This document shows positions 24,055 through 32,503 of a DNA stretch of 32,715 bases, one piece after another. Both the position numbers and the translations under genes were made by a program. Position 1 is the stretch's first letter. Each line of letters opens with the position of its first letter. This DNA comes from Mangrovimonas sp. (lineage in GTDB: Bacteria; Bacteroidota; Bacteroidia; Flavobacteriales; Flavobacteriaceae), in contig JAGQZG010000008.1 in assembly GCA_020435705.1 (NCBI GenBank), forward strand, positions 1-32,715, read 5' to 3'. Under the pieces are notes generated by a model, which saw only the letters and a list, made by a program, of their open reading frames with translations, was not told where the DNA came from and made no database searches.

Positions 24055-25551
24055 ATGAAACAGTTAAATCTATTTACAGTTGGACTTTTAGTTTTGAGTC
24101 TAACCTTGCCGATGGGTCTTTCGGCACAAAAAGCATCAAAGGTTTCCCAGTCCATTAAGGTGGATGATGAGGTAACCGTTGACCTGAACACCAGCTTTTG
24201 CAATATCGAGTTGGACACTTGGAACAGAGACATTGTTGAAGTGGAAGCCTATATTGATGGCGAAAAGTTGACCCCGGATGAATTACAGAAAGCACTGAAA
24301 CAATGGGATGTAGATGTAGATGCAACCTCTTCCTATGTGTCAATCACCACGGGTGGCAAACATGGTTACCAGTGGGATTACGATTTCCATTTTGAAGGTA
24401 CTGACGCTATGATAGCGGCTATTGATGAACTAAAGTTTGAATTGGCCGATATTCCAGAAATCCATGTGGAAATTCCTGAGTTTGAATTTGAACTGCCCGA
24501 GATTCCTGAATTACCAGAACTGCCGGAAGGGATAAGCAATATGAATTTTGACTATGATGCCTACAAAAAAGACGGTGAAAAGTATATGGAAGAGTGGGGT
24601 AAGGAATTCGAGAAAAAATTCGGGAAGGATTATGAAAGAAAAATGGAAGCTTGGGCCGATAAATTTAGTAAGGAATGGGAAGAAAAGTACGGTAAAGAAT
24701 GGGAAGAGAAGTTTAGTAAGGAAATGGAAAAATGGGGTGAAAGTTTTGGCAAGCAAATGGAAGAGCTAGGCAAACAAATGGAAGAAAAAATGAAAGCCCG
24801 TGAAGAACATCAAAAAGACAGAGCCAAACTGGCTGAAGAAAGAGCGAAACTAAGAGTTGAACGTGAGAAGATGCGTGAAGAACGCAGATTGGTAGACGAG
24901 CAAAGATCTATGGCCGAAGCAGAACGTAAAGCCAAAATTGAATCGATGATAAATTCTAGTGCCAATCCTAATGTAAAAAAGGTAATTAAGATAAAAGTGC
25001 CTAAAAAAGCCAAGTTGAAAATCAATGTGAAGCACGGAGAGTTGAAATTGGCTAGCACCATCAACGATCTTAAGGCTAATTTGATGCACACAGGATTAGT
25101 AGCAAACGACATTAATGGAAGTGAAACTTCCATTAATGTTTCCTATGCTCCTGTAGTTGTAAACAATTGGGATTTGGGAAAACTTACCCTGAATTATGTG
25201 GATCAGGCCCAATTGACTAATGTGAATCATTTGGTGCTATCAGCCAACTCATCCAACGTTGTTATAAATCAAGTGAACTCTAATGCCATTGTAGATGGCA
25301 GTTTTGGTGTGTTGAAAATTCTTAACGTAAATCCTGATTTTTCAGGTATGAACTTAGTGCTTCAAAACAGTGATGCCATCTTGGTTTTGCCCAAAACAAA
25401 TTTCAATCTTCAATATAAAGGCAATCAAACTTTTTTAAAGCATCCCAAGAACACGAAAAAAGAATTGGTAAAAGAATTTAGTTTAGGCAACCTTGGCAGC
25501 GCTAAAGTGATCGTGTTGAATGCCAAGTTCAGTGATATCAAACTTCAATAA
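24055..25551 (+). CDS. Secreted DUF4097-like protein with charged helical insert
   Basis: A 498-residue exported protein. Residues 1-25 are a signal peptide ending LSAQ. A beta-rich segment (26-112: VDDEVTVDLNTSFCNIELDTW) resembles the start of a DUF4097 adhesin-like beta-helix. It is interrupted by an IPE/LPE-rich stretch (133-158) and about 135 residues of highly charged helix (165-300), rich in W/F-containing repeats such as KEWEEKYGKEWEEKFSK and then RAKLAEERAKLRVEREK. Beta-strand repeats resume at about 305-498 (HGELKLASTINDLKANL and others). I chose ATG 24055 over a TTG at 24016 because only it gives an N-terminal signal peptide. Third gene of the ECF operon, 19 bp after the anti-sigma-like gene; an envelope stress sensor or effector is plausible. 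Confidence 0.85.
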   Translation: MKQLNLFTVGLLVLSLTLPMGLSAQKASKVSQSIKVDDEVTVDLNTSFCNIELDTWNRDIVEVEAYIDGEKLTPDELQKALKQWDVDVDATSSYVSITTGGKHGYQWDYDFHFEGTDAMIAAIDELKFELADIPEIHVEIPEFEFELPEIPELPELPEGISNMNFDYDAYKKDGEKYMEEWGKEFEKKFGKDYERKMEAWADKFSKEWEEKYGKEWEEKFSKEMEKWGESFGKQMEELGKQMEEKMKAREEHQKDRAKLAEERAKLRVEREKMREERRLVDEQRSMAEAERKAKIESMINSSANPNVKKVIKIKVPKKAKLKINVKHGELKLASTINDLKANLMHTGLVANDINGSETSINVSYAPVVVNNWDLGKLTLNYVDQAQLTNVNHLVLSANSSNVVINQVNSNAIVDGSFGVLKILNVNPDFSGMNLVLQNSDAILVLPKTNFNLQYKGNQTFLKHPKNTKKELVKEFSLGNLGSAKVIVLNAKFSDIKLQ

Positions 25552-25555
25552 CTAC

Positions 25556-26167
25556 TTATTTTGTAAATGTATAAGATACTCCTATTTGTATCATACTTGC
25601 CTTTAAATCAATTGCTCCCACTTCTTGATCATTCATTTTAGATAAATCTCTAGTATATCTAGCGCCAGCCTTCAATCCAGGAAGCAGAAATCCAAGATCA
25701 TATCCAACACCTACAGCAAAACCAAACGTACCAGATTTATATAATTCCTTGATGTCATCGAAATCACTGTCTCCAATTGATTGCTTTATGGATAGCAGGA
25801 AGTTGTATTGTGGGCCCGCTTCAGCATAGAGTCCTTCTATAATGTTGTACTGTACCAATACAGGAATGCTGATATAGCTTGTTTTGATGCGTCCATCAGT
25901 TCCATTTTCATAACGCCATTTGTTACCACCTGTTAAAAACAAAACTTCAGGCTGAACAGCAATTTTATCATTGAAGCTATAATTTGCGATAGCTCCAACT
26001 TGTACGCCAATAACAGGTTTTGTGGAATAATCTGAATCTTTAAAACTAATACTGGAAATATTCATTCCGGCTTTTGCGCCAAACTTAAACTCTTGTGCTT
26101 GAATAGTTGCCACTAGGCATACAAAGGAAAGACTTAAAAACAATTTTGATTTTTTGATGTAATTCAT
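25556..26167 (-). CDS. Outer-membrane beta-barrel protein (PorT-like family)
   Basis: A 203-residue protein with a signal peptide (about 1-24, ending IQAQ), followed by eight or so alternating amphipathic strands that begin EFKFGAKAGMNISSISF and end IQIGVSYTFTK with an aromatic-rich last strand. This fits the outer-membrane beta-barrel family 2 often called PorT-like. PorT itself belongs to the type IX secretion system, but this small family is broad and the protein is probably just a generic barrel. It is convergent with the DUF4097-like gene, 4 bp between stop codons. Function unknown. Confidence 0.88.
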   Translation of the reverse strand: MNYIKKSKLFLSLSFVCLVATIQAQEFKFGAKAGMNISSISFKDSDYSTKPVIGVQVGAIANYSFNDKIAVQPEVLFLTGGNKWRYENGTDGRIKTSYISIPVLVQYNIIEGLYAEAGPQYNFLLSIKQSIGDSDFDDIKELYKSGTFGFAVGVGYDLGFLLPGLKAGARYTRDLSKMNDQEVGAIDLKASMIQIGVSYTFTK

Positions 26168-26223
26168 GACTTTATTTTTTGGTTATAACCATCTATCGTA
26201 TGAAGCATCAAATGTCATCAATA

Positions 26224-26256
26224 TAAAAAAAACAGGAAGCCTAAATGGCTTCCTGT
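26224..26256 (-). terminator. Rho-independent terminator after secA
   Basis: Perfect 10-bp stem ACAGGAAGCC (26232-26241) and GGCTTCCTGT (26247-26256) with a 5-base loop. On the minus strand it is followed by a run of eight T. It lies about 35 bp beyond the secA stop codon. Confidence 0.9.
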
Positions 26257-26289
26257 GTGCAATACTCTTATAGGATATAAAGGAGGAAT

Positions 26290-29200
26290 CTAGTCTTCAA
26301 CCAATACCCAATCACCATTAATGATAAGTGGTTCGGCTTGTTTAAACTTCATGGTCTTGTTTTCACCACTCATCACATTCTTTATGGTCACTTTATCGTT
26401 ACGTCCTATTTTTGGTTTGTCCCTAACAATGGTTTCCACAGGCTCTGCTCTTTGGGAAGCACTGGCGCCATTGGCTGCGGCTCTAGCTTGGGCAGCACGT
26501 TCGTCCATATTCAAGACTTCTTCTTTCTTGGTCTCCAGTTTTTCTGGGCGTTTAGGTTGTTGTCTTGCTTCGCTTATGGCATTGCTGTCTTCGGTAGGCA
26601 ATTCGCCTTTAAACAAGAAGGAAATCACATCTTTATTTACTTGTTCAATCATGCTTTTGAAAAGTTCAAAGGCTTCAAACTTGTAAATGAGCAAAGGATC
26701 TTTTTGTTCGTGTACGGCCAATTGAACGGATTGTTTCAGTTCGTCCATTTTGCGCAAATGGGTTTTCCAAGCATCGTCAATAATGGCCAGAGTGATGTTT
26801 TTCTCAAAGTCGGTAATCAATTGCTTACCATTGGTTTCGTAAGCCTTTTGTAAATCGGTAACAACTTGTAATGTTTTGATTCCATCAGTAAATGGAACCA
26901 CAATACGTTTGAATTTATCCCCTTGGGTTTCGTACACATTTTTGATTACTGGAAACGCTATTTCGGCGTTGCGCTCCATTTTGTTTCTGTAATGTTCAAA
27001 GGCTGCTTTGTATATTCTGGAGGCAATTTCTGTAGAAGACATTTTGTTGAATTCCGCTTCAGAAATAGGCGAACTCATGGAGAAGTAACGAATCAATTCA
27101 AATTCGAAATTCTTGTAATCACCAGCCCCCTTGTTAGTCTCGGCTATGGCTTCCGAAGTATCAAAAATCATGTTGGCCAAATCCACTCTCAAGCGTTCAC
27201 CAAACAACGCATGGTGACGGCGCTTGTAAACCACCTCTCTTTGGGCATTCATTACATCATCATATTCCAATAAACGTTTACGAATACCAAAGTTATTTTC
27301 TTCTACTTTTTTCTGAGCGCGCTCTATGGATTTTGAAATCATGGAATGCTGGATCACTTCTCCTTCTTTCAAGCCCAGTCTGTCCATTACCTTGGCTACA
27401 CGCTCACTTTGGAACAAACGCATTAGGTTATCTTCCAAAGAGACATAGAATTGTGAAGATCCTACATCACCTTGACGACCCGCACGACCACGTAACTGGC
27501 GGTCTACACGACGGGAATCGTGGCGTTCGGTACCTATAATTGCTAAACCACCAGCTTTAAGAACCTCATTGGTTAGCTTAATATCCGTACCACGACCAGC
27601 CATGTTGGTGGCAATGGTTACAACCCCAGGTTTTCCTGCTTCGGCTACAATATCGGCTTCTTTTTTATGGAGTTTAGCGTTCAGTACATTATGGTCAATC
27701 TTGCGCATGGTGAGCATACGGCTCAACAATTCGGAAATTTCTACCGAAGTAGTACCTACCAAAACAGGTCGTCCTTTAGCTACTAAATCGGCAATTTCCT
27801 GAATAACGGCATTGTACTTTTCACGGGCAGTTTTATAAACTTTGTCTTCTTGGTCATCTCTCACAATTGGTTTGTTGGTAGGTATTTCAACAACATCCAA
27901 TTTATAGATTTCCCAAAATTCACCAGCTTCGGTTACGGCCGTACCAGTCATACCGGACAATTTTCGGTACATACGGAAGTAGTTCTGCAAGGTAATGGTT
28001 GCAAACGTTTGGGTAGCCGCTTCAATTTTTACATTTTCTTTGGCTTCAATAGCTTGGTGCAAACCATCACTATAACGGCGTCCGTCCATGATACGCCCCG
28101 TTTGCTCGTCAACAATCATCACCTTATTGTCCATAACCACATACTGAATGTCTTTTTCAAATAGGGCATAGGCCTTCAACAATTGATTTAAGGTGTGGAT
28201 GCGTTCGGATTTGATGGAGAAATCTTTAAAAAGCTCTTCTTTGAGTTTGGCTTCTTCCTCGGTAGCCAGCCCTTGATTCTCAATTTTGGCAATTTCAGTG
28301 CCTATTTCGGGCATGACAAAGAAATTAGGGTCATCAGCACCAGAAAGGTACTCAACCCCTTTATCGGTCAATTCAATTTGATTGTTCTTTTCATCAATCA
28401 CATAGTATAATTCGGCATCTATTTTAGGCATTTCACGGTTGTTGTCCTGCATAAAATAGTTCTCCGTTTTTTGAAGCAACTGTTTTACTCCTTCTTCACT
28501 CAAATATTTGATGAGTGCTTTGTTTTTTGGAATACCACGGTAAACCCTTAGCAATTTAAACCCACCTTCTTTGGTGTCGCCTTCTGAAATTAATTTTTTG
28601 GCTTCAGCCAAAACCGTAGTTAAATATTTTCTTTGAACATTGACAATGTCATCAACTTTGGGTTTCAATTCGTTGAATTCATGACGATCTCCTTGTGGGA
28701 TAGGGCCGGAAATAATCAATGGCGTTCTGGCATCATCCACCAATACAGAATCCACCTCATCCACAATGGCGTAATGGTGTGGTCTTTGTACCAAATCATT
28801 AGGAGAGTGCGCCATGTTATCTCTCAGGTAATCAAAACCAAATTCGTTATTGGTACCATAGGTAATATCGGCATTGTACGCTTTTTTTCTAGCTGCCGAA
28901 TTGGGTTGGTGGTAATCAATACAGTCTACACTTAAACCATGGAACTCAAAAATAGGCGCCATCCAAGCGCTGTCCCTTTTGGCTAGATAATCGTTAACGG
29001 TTACTAGATGCACCCCTTTGCCCGATAGAGCGTTAAGATACACCGGAAGCGTAGCTACCAAGGTTTTACCTTCACCTGTCTGCATTTCGGCAATTTTACC
29101 TTGATGCAGCGCAATACCACCAATCAATTGAACATCATAATGAACCATATCCCATGTAATGGGCTTTCCGGCGGCATCCCAAGAATTGGCCCAAACGGCT

Positions 29201-29658
29201 TTGTCATCTTCTAAGGTAACATAGTCTTTAGCCCCTGAGATTTCACGATCAAATTCATTGGCAACAACGGTTATGGTAGGGTTTTCTTTAAATCTTCTAG
29301 CCGTATCCCTAATAACGGCAAAGGCTTCAGGAAGGATGTCGTTTAGAACGTCTTCGGTTATTTTGTAGGATTCATCTTTAAGCTTGTCAATCTCTTGGTA
29401 GATATCTTCCTTGCGGTCAATATCATCAATGGTATCGGCTTCTTGCTGAAGATTTTCTATTTGGGCTTCTACATCTTTTCTGGCATCATCAATTTTTAAC
29501 TTGAAGGCAGCCGTTTTGGCCCGTAATTCATCATGTGATAGGGAGGTGATTGATTTTTCGGCTTCTTTGATTTTATCAACAAGCGGTAAAATAGCTTTCA
29601 CGTCTTGTTTGGATTTGTCGCCGACAAATACTTTAAGTACTGAATCTAATAAACTCAT
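26290..29658 (-). CDS. secA: Protein translocase ATPase SecA
   Basis: The motor of the general secretion pathway, driving preproteins through SecYEG. Here 1122 residues, longer than the 901 of E. coli, as is usual in Bacteroidota. Walker A is MQTGEGKTL (192-200), followed by the DEVD box (YAIVDEVDSVLVDDARTPL). The second helicase domain has TNMAGRGTDIKL and the arginine-finger region RQLRGRAGRQGD. The C-terminus ends GDWVLVED without the CxCxSG...CH zinc finger that binds SecB in Proteobacteria. I chose the ATG at 29658 (MSLLDSVLKVFVGDK); the open frame extends to a GTG at 29688, but those ten residues are low-complexity and not typical. Confidence 0.98.
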   Translation of the reverse strand: MSLLDSVLKVFVGDKSKQDVKAILPLVDKIKEAEKSITSLSHDELRAKTAAFKLKIDDARKDVEAQIENLQQEADTIDDIDRKEDIYQEIDKLKDESYKITEDVLNDILPEAFAVIRDTARRFKENPTITVVANEFDREISGAKDYVTLEDDKAVWANSWDAAGKPITWDMVHYDVQLIGGIALHQGKIAEMQTGEGKTLVATLPVYLNALSGKGVHLVTVNDYLAKRDSAWMAPIFEFHGLSVDCIDYHQPNSAARKKAYNADITYGTNNEFGFDYLRDNMAHSPNDLVQRPHHYAIVDEVDSVLVDDARTPLIISGPIPQGDRHEFNELKPKVDDIVNVQRKYLTTVLAEAKKLISEGDTKEGGFKLLRVYRGIPKNKALIKYLSEEGVKQLLQKTENYFMQDNNREMPKIDAELYYVIDEKNNQIELTDKGVEYLSGADDPNFFVMPEIGTEIAKIENQGLATEEEAKLKEELFKDFSIKSERIHTLNQLLKAYALFEKDIQYVVMDNKVMIVDEQTGRIMDGRRYSDGLHQAIEAKENVKIEAATQTFATITLQNYFRMYRKLSGMTGTAVTEAGEFWEIYKLDVVEIPTNKPIVRDDQEDKVYKTAREKYNAVIQEIADLVAKGRPVLVGTTSVEISELLSRMLTMRKIDHNVLNAKLHKKEADIVAEAGKPGVVTIATNMAGRGTDIKLTNEVLKAGGLAIIGTERHDSRRVDRQLRGRAGRQGDVGSSQFYVSLEDNLMRLFQSERVAKVMDRLGLKEGEVIQHSMISKSIERAQKKVEENNFGIRKRLLEYDDVMNAQREVVYKRRHHALFGERLRVDLANMIFDTSEAIAETNKGAGDYKNFEFELIRYFSMSSPISEAEFNKMSSTEIASRIYKAAFEHYRNKMERNAEIAFPVIKNVYETQGDKFKRIVVPFTDGIKTLQVVTDLQKAYETNGKQLITDFEKNITLAIIDDAWKTHLRKMDELKQSVQLAVHEQKDPLLIYKFEAFELFKSMIEQVNKDVISFLFKGELPTEDSNAISEARQQPKRPEKLETKKEEVLNMDERAAQARAAANGASASQRAEPVETIVRDKPKIGRNDKVTIKNVMSGENKTMKFKQAEPLIINGDWVLVED

Positions 29659-29682
29659 TCTGTTATTATTTATGTTATTTAA

Positions 29683-29700
29683 TGACACGTTACGGTGTCA
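29683..29700. promoter_or_regulatory. Inverted repeat upstream of secA
   Basis: TGACAC (29683-29688) and GTGTCA (29695-29700), 6-bp arms with a 6-bp spacer, 24 bp before the secA ATG. It is a possible operator or leader hairpin, short enough to be chance. Confidence 0.25.
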
Positions 29701-29785
29701 GAATGATCAAGTAAATTATTTTTAAATTTTGAGAAAGACAAGGTGTAAAGATACTTTTTAAAACCTTAAGGAACCGTTAAAGCAC

Positions 29786-29817
29786 AAAAAAAGTCTCAAT
29801 TTTTCTTGAGACTTTTT
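29786..29817. terminator. Bidirectional hairpin terminator after the DUF2795 gene
   Basis: Perfect 12-bp stem: AAAAAGTCTCAA (29788-29799), 6-base loop, TTGAGACTTTTT (29806-29817). On the minus strand the stem continues into a run of seven T, so it terminates the DUF2795 transcript; the plus strand also has a T run. Confidence 0.88.
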
Positions 29818-29828
29818 CTTGTTCTATT

Positions 29829-30050
29829 TTAGTATTCGTCCTCGTTCCAGAGGTAGTCTTCGTCAGTTGGATAATCGGACCATATTTCTTCAATGGAATC
29901 ATACGTTTCTCCTTCGTCCTCAATTGCCTGAAGATTTTCGACAACCTCAAGAGGGGCACCAGTTCTAATAGCGTAGTCTATCAACTCGTCTTTTGTCGCT
30001 GGCCATGGCGCATCACTTAAATAAGATGCTAATTCTAATGTCCAATACAT
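29829..30050 (-). CDS. DUF2795 domain-containing small acidic protein
   Basis: A 73-residue acidic protein beginning MYWTLELASYLSDAPWPATK. It carries the DUF2795 pattern: PATKDELIDYAIRTGAPLEVVENLQAI split over two helices (ATKDELIDYAIR, then GAPLEVVENLQAI). The tail DEDYLWNEDEY is very acidic. I recall near-identical proteins next to secA in other Flavobacteriaceae. Its function is unknown. The ATG at 30050 is preferred to a TTG at 30071, because the extra seven residues overlap the promoter and are not typical. It has its own promoter and terminator and is therefore probably a single-gene transcript. Confidence 0.9.
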   Translation of the reverse strand: MYWTLELASYLSDAPWPATKDELIDYAIRTGAPLEVVENLQAIEDEGETYDSIEEIWSDYPTDEDYLWNEDEY

Positions 30051-30068
30051 AGTGTCTTTAATTTTTTG

Positions 30069-30098
30069 CAAAAATAAATTTTTAGTTCAAAAAGTCAA
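30069..30098 (-). promoter_or_regulatory. Bacteroidota-type promoter of the DUF2795 gene
   Basis: On the minus strand TTG (30096-30098), exactly 19 bp, then TATTTTTG (30069-30076), a full match to TTG-N19-TAnnTTTG. The -7 box ends 18 bp before the ATG. This is the best promoter in the window. Confidence 0.75.
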
Positions 30099-30201
30099 GT
30101 AAAAAACAATTTATTTAATCATGAATATTATGAACGTTTGGATTTAATTATAAAAATTGTTGAAAATCAATATATTAAATTAAAAACCAAGTGCCAAGTT
30201 T

Positions 30202-30777
30202 TTAGGATTTTTTCTTTGGAATCCAAGCCACTTCATTAGCACGCAGGTCTAATGTCAACTTCCGTGCCAAGACAAAAAAGTAATCGGAGAGACGATTTAA
30301 GTAGATTAAAACGAGCGAATCAATAGGAGATATGTCATGTAAAGCGGTGGCCAAACGCTCGGCTCTTCGGCACACACATCTTGTTATATGACAGAATGAC
30401 ACAGTTTGATGGCCTCCGGGCAATACAAAATGCGTCATGGGAGGCAAGGCCTCATTCATGGTGTCTATTTCCTCTTCCAAAAGCGTGACATCGCTTGGCT
30501 CCAAGCGTTCAATGTCCAAGCGCTCTTTACCGCTTTTTAAGACCGCTTTCTCCGGATCGGTAGCGAGGATGGCTCCCACGGTAAATAAATTATTTTGTAT
30601 GGTTTCTAAAACAGTTTTGTAATGCGCCTCTATTTCTTGGTCTCTCAAGAGCCCAATGTACGAGTTCAATTCGTCAACAGTGCCATAACTTTCTATACGG
30701 ATGTGATGCTTGGGCACTCTGGTACCTCCAAACAATCCGGTTGTTCCTTCATCGCCTGTTTTGGTGTAAATTTTCAT
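30202..30777 (-). CDS. Cob(I)yrinic acid a,c-diamide adenosyltransferase (PduO type)
   Basis: A 191-residue enzyme that adenosylates cob(I)alamin from ATP to make coenzyme B12. The N-terminal KIYTKTGDEGTTGLFGG (2-18) forms the ATP-binding loop of the PduO/MMAB family. YGTVDELNSYIGL (31-43) and the conserved TRCVCRRAERLA (132-143), with its arginine pair and Glu140, complete the active site. SDYFFVLAR near the C-terminus is also typical. No other B12 gene is in the window, so it probably serves salvage for methylmalonyl-CoA mutase or similar enzymes. It lies between the DUF2795 and ABC genes on the same strand with gaps of over 90 bp, so it is probably transcribed alone. Confidence 0.96.
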   Translation of the reverse strand: MKIYTKTGDEGTTGLFGGTRVPKHHIRIESYGTVDELNSYIGLLRDQEIEAHYKTVLETIQNNLFTVGAILATDPEKAVLKSGKERLDIERLEPSDVTLLEEEIDTMNEALPPMTHFVLPGGHQTVSFCHITRCVCRRAERLATALHDISPIDSLVLIYLNRLSDYFFVLARKLTLDLRANEVAWIPKKKS

Positions 30778-30871
30778 TTAATAGTTGAAAAGGGTTAAAG
30801 TGGTAAAGTTACAAAGTTTTCGTGAGCCTTTTTGTCTCTAACCTTAAGCCTCAAGGTTCTGATTGCTAACT

Positions 30872-31558
30872 TTATTTATTCCTCACATCGCTTTCTACCA
30901 TACCATCGCGCAACCTGATCACTCTGTGGGCATGCGCAGCAATTTCTTCTTCATGGGTTACCACAATAACGGTATTTCCATGGGCATGAATTTCATCAAA
31001 TAAAGCCATGATTTCTACGGATGTTTTGGAATCCAAATTACCGGTAGGCTCGTCGGCCAAAATGATGGAGGGTCTGTTTACCAAAGCTCTGCCCACGGCA
31101 ACCCGCTGGCGCTGTCCCCCCGAAAGTTGGTTGGGTCTGTGGTCCATACGATCGGCCAGGCCCACGTCGGTTAAAACCTCTTTGGCTCTTTCGGTGCGTT
31201 CAGATTTGGAAGCCCCGGCATAAACCATAGGCAATGCCACATTATCTAATGCGGTGGTTCTGGGCAGCAAGTTAAAGGTTTGAAACACAAAGCCTATTTC
31301 TTTGTTGCGAATTTCGGCTAACTGATCGTCATGCATCTGGCTCACATCATTGCCGTTCAGTACATAGGTTCCGGAAGTTGGGGTGTCTAAACACCCTAAA
31401 ATATTCATTAAGGTTGATTTTCCTGAGCCTGATGGCCCCATGATGGCTATATAATCACCGCGTTCAATATCCAAATCAATTCCTTTGAGAACATGAACGG
31501 TTTCACTGCCCAGTTTGAAGTCCCTAACAATGTTTCTAATTTTGATAACGTTGCCCAT
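30872..31558 (-). CDS. ABC transporter ATP-binding protein, LolD/MacB type
   Basis: A 228-residue ATPase. It has Walker [10 protein letters not shown] (41-49), the Q-loop Gln93 in [11 protein letters not shown], the signature [15 protein letters not shown] (145-159), Walker [13 protein letters not shown] (165-176) and the H-loop His202. The [18 protein letters not shown] stretch places it in the LolD/MacB/FtsE-like clade. These work with FtsX-type permeases in lipoprotein release or macrolide/peptide export. No permease gene adjoins it in the window, so the partner is encoded elsewhere. Stand-alone ATPases of this clade are common in Flavobacteriaceae. Confidence 0.95.
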   Translation of the reverse strand: MGNVIKIRNIVRDFKLGSETVHVLKGIDLDIERGDYIAIMGPSGSGKSTLMNILGCLDTPTSGTYVLNGNDVSQMHDDQLAEIRNKEIGFVFQTFNLLPRTTALDNVALPMVYAGASKSERTERAKEVLTDVGLADRMDHRPNQLSGGQRQRVAVGRALVNRPSIILADEPTGNLDSKTSVEIMALFDEIHAHGNTVIVVTHEEEIAAHAHRVIRLRDGMVESDVRNK

Positions 31559-31656
31559 GAATTTCAGCGTTTTTTTAGTTTGTGCAAGATAGTTTAAAAA
31601 ATACAGTTGTAGGACGTTTTTATAACTGAGTTGTTACACGTTGGGGTTAAAATTTG

Positions 31657-32451
31657 TTAAACCCTGATGGTGAAATGTTCTTTGACTTGTTCTTTTCTAA
31701 AAAAGACTATTCCCCATTGGAACGTGTCAATAGTTACGGTAACTTCGGGTCTCTTTTTAATGTTTTCCCAAGTTTCTTCCATTTCTTTGGTCCAATGGAT
31801 ATCGTCAAAAACCCAAAGAGTTTGGTTGGTAACTGTGGGCAACAAATGTTCAACATAGCGCTCTGTGGCTTCTTTGGAGTGGTTGCCATCAAAATAAACC
31901 AAGTTCCAGTGGTTCTTGTTTTCTTTTAAATAAGAGAAATCGGTATTTTTGAGATAGGTGTCAAAATCAGAATTGATAAAAGTTACTCCTTTACCAAAAG
32001 AGGCTTCAAATTCGTGTTTTGCAACATTTAAGGTGTTTTCACAACCTTCAACTGTAACCACTGATGCGTCTGCATGCCCTAGATGAAGTGCCACAGTGGA
32101 CAAGCCTAAATGCGTGCCTAATTCCAGAATGTTACTCGGTTTGAAATACTTTACCAAACGGAAAAGTAAGCGGCTTCTTTTTGGGGAAATACCAGAGTTT
32201 TCGGCCATTTTGTTAATAGCCCTCAGATTGGACTTAAATATTTTGGAACCAGCGCCAAAGTCTGTTATTTCAATGGATTGTTTGTTTTCAAGTAACTTTT
32301 TTCTGTGATTTTTTAAAAGATTGTATTCGGTATATTTTTTTTTGTCATAAAAGCATTTGGTAACCAATTCAAAAACGAATGGAGAGTGTACTCCGTGTTG
32401 ATTGGTTGACTTTAAAAGGAATTTTAGATATGTTTTAACGACCTGTAGCAT
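31657..32451 (-). CDS. Class I SAM-dependent methyltransferase
   Basis: A 264-residue Rossmann-fold enzyme. Motif I is ILELGTHLGLS (108-118), the acidic residue that holds the SAM ribose is in TVEGCENT (133-140), and VYFDGNHSKE (185-194) matches the metal-associated Asp region of O-methyltransferase-like families. An N-terminal segment containing NQHGVHSPFVFELV (17-30) is common to a flavobacterial subgroup. The acceptor is unknown. The ATG at 32451 follows the repeat array directly. The downstream ABC gene begins 98 bp further on in the direction of transcription and is probably separate. Confidence 0.9.
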   Translation of the reverse strand: MLQVVKTYLKFLLKSTNQHGVHSPFVFELVTKCFYDKKKYTEYNLLKNHRKKLLENKQSIEITDFGAGSKIFKSNLRAINKMAENSGISPKRSRLLFRLVKYFKPSNILELGTHLGLSTVALHLGHADASVVTVEGCENTLNVAKHEFEASFGKGVTFINSDFDTYLKNTDFSYLKENKNHWNLVYFDGNHSKEATERYVEHLLPTVTNQTLWVFDDIHWTKEMEETWENIKKRPEVTVTIDTFQWGIVFFRKEQVKEHFTIRV

Positions 32452-32503
32452 TTATGTGTTGTTACGTGCGGATAAAGTTAGGGAAGTTTCTGAGATTCTC
32501 TTG

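Noticed and set aside
24511-25133. Antisense frames rich in Phe and Leu opposite the charged helical insert
   Set aside because: Lys/Glu codons read in reverse give Phe/Leu, so the apparent membrane segments are an artefact of the insert's composition.
26321-28935. Several plus-strand open frames of 70-170 codons opposite secA
   Set aside because: They mirror the codon pattern of secA, overlap one another, and show no domain or start context. They are antisense shadows of a conserved gene.
29659-29688. GTG start ten residues upstream for SecA
   Set aside because: The Asn-rich extension is not typical, and the ATG at 29658 gives the usual N-terminus.
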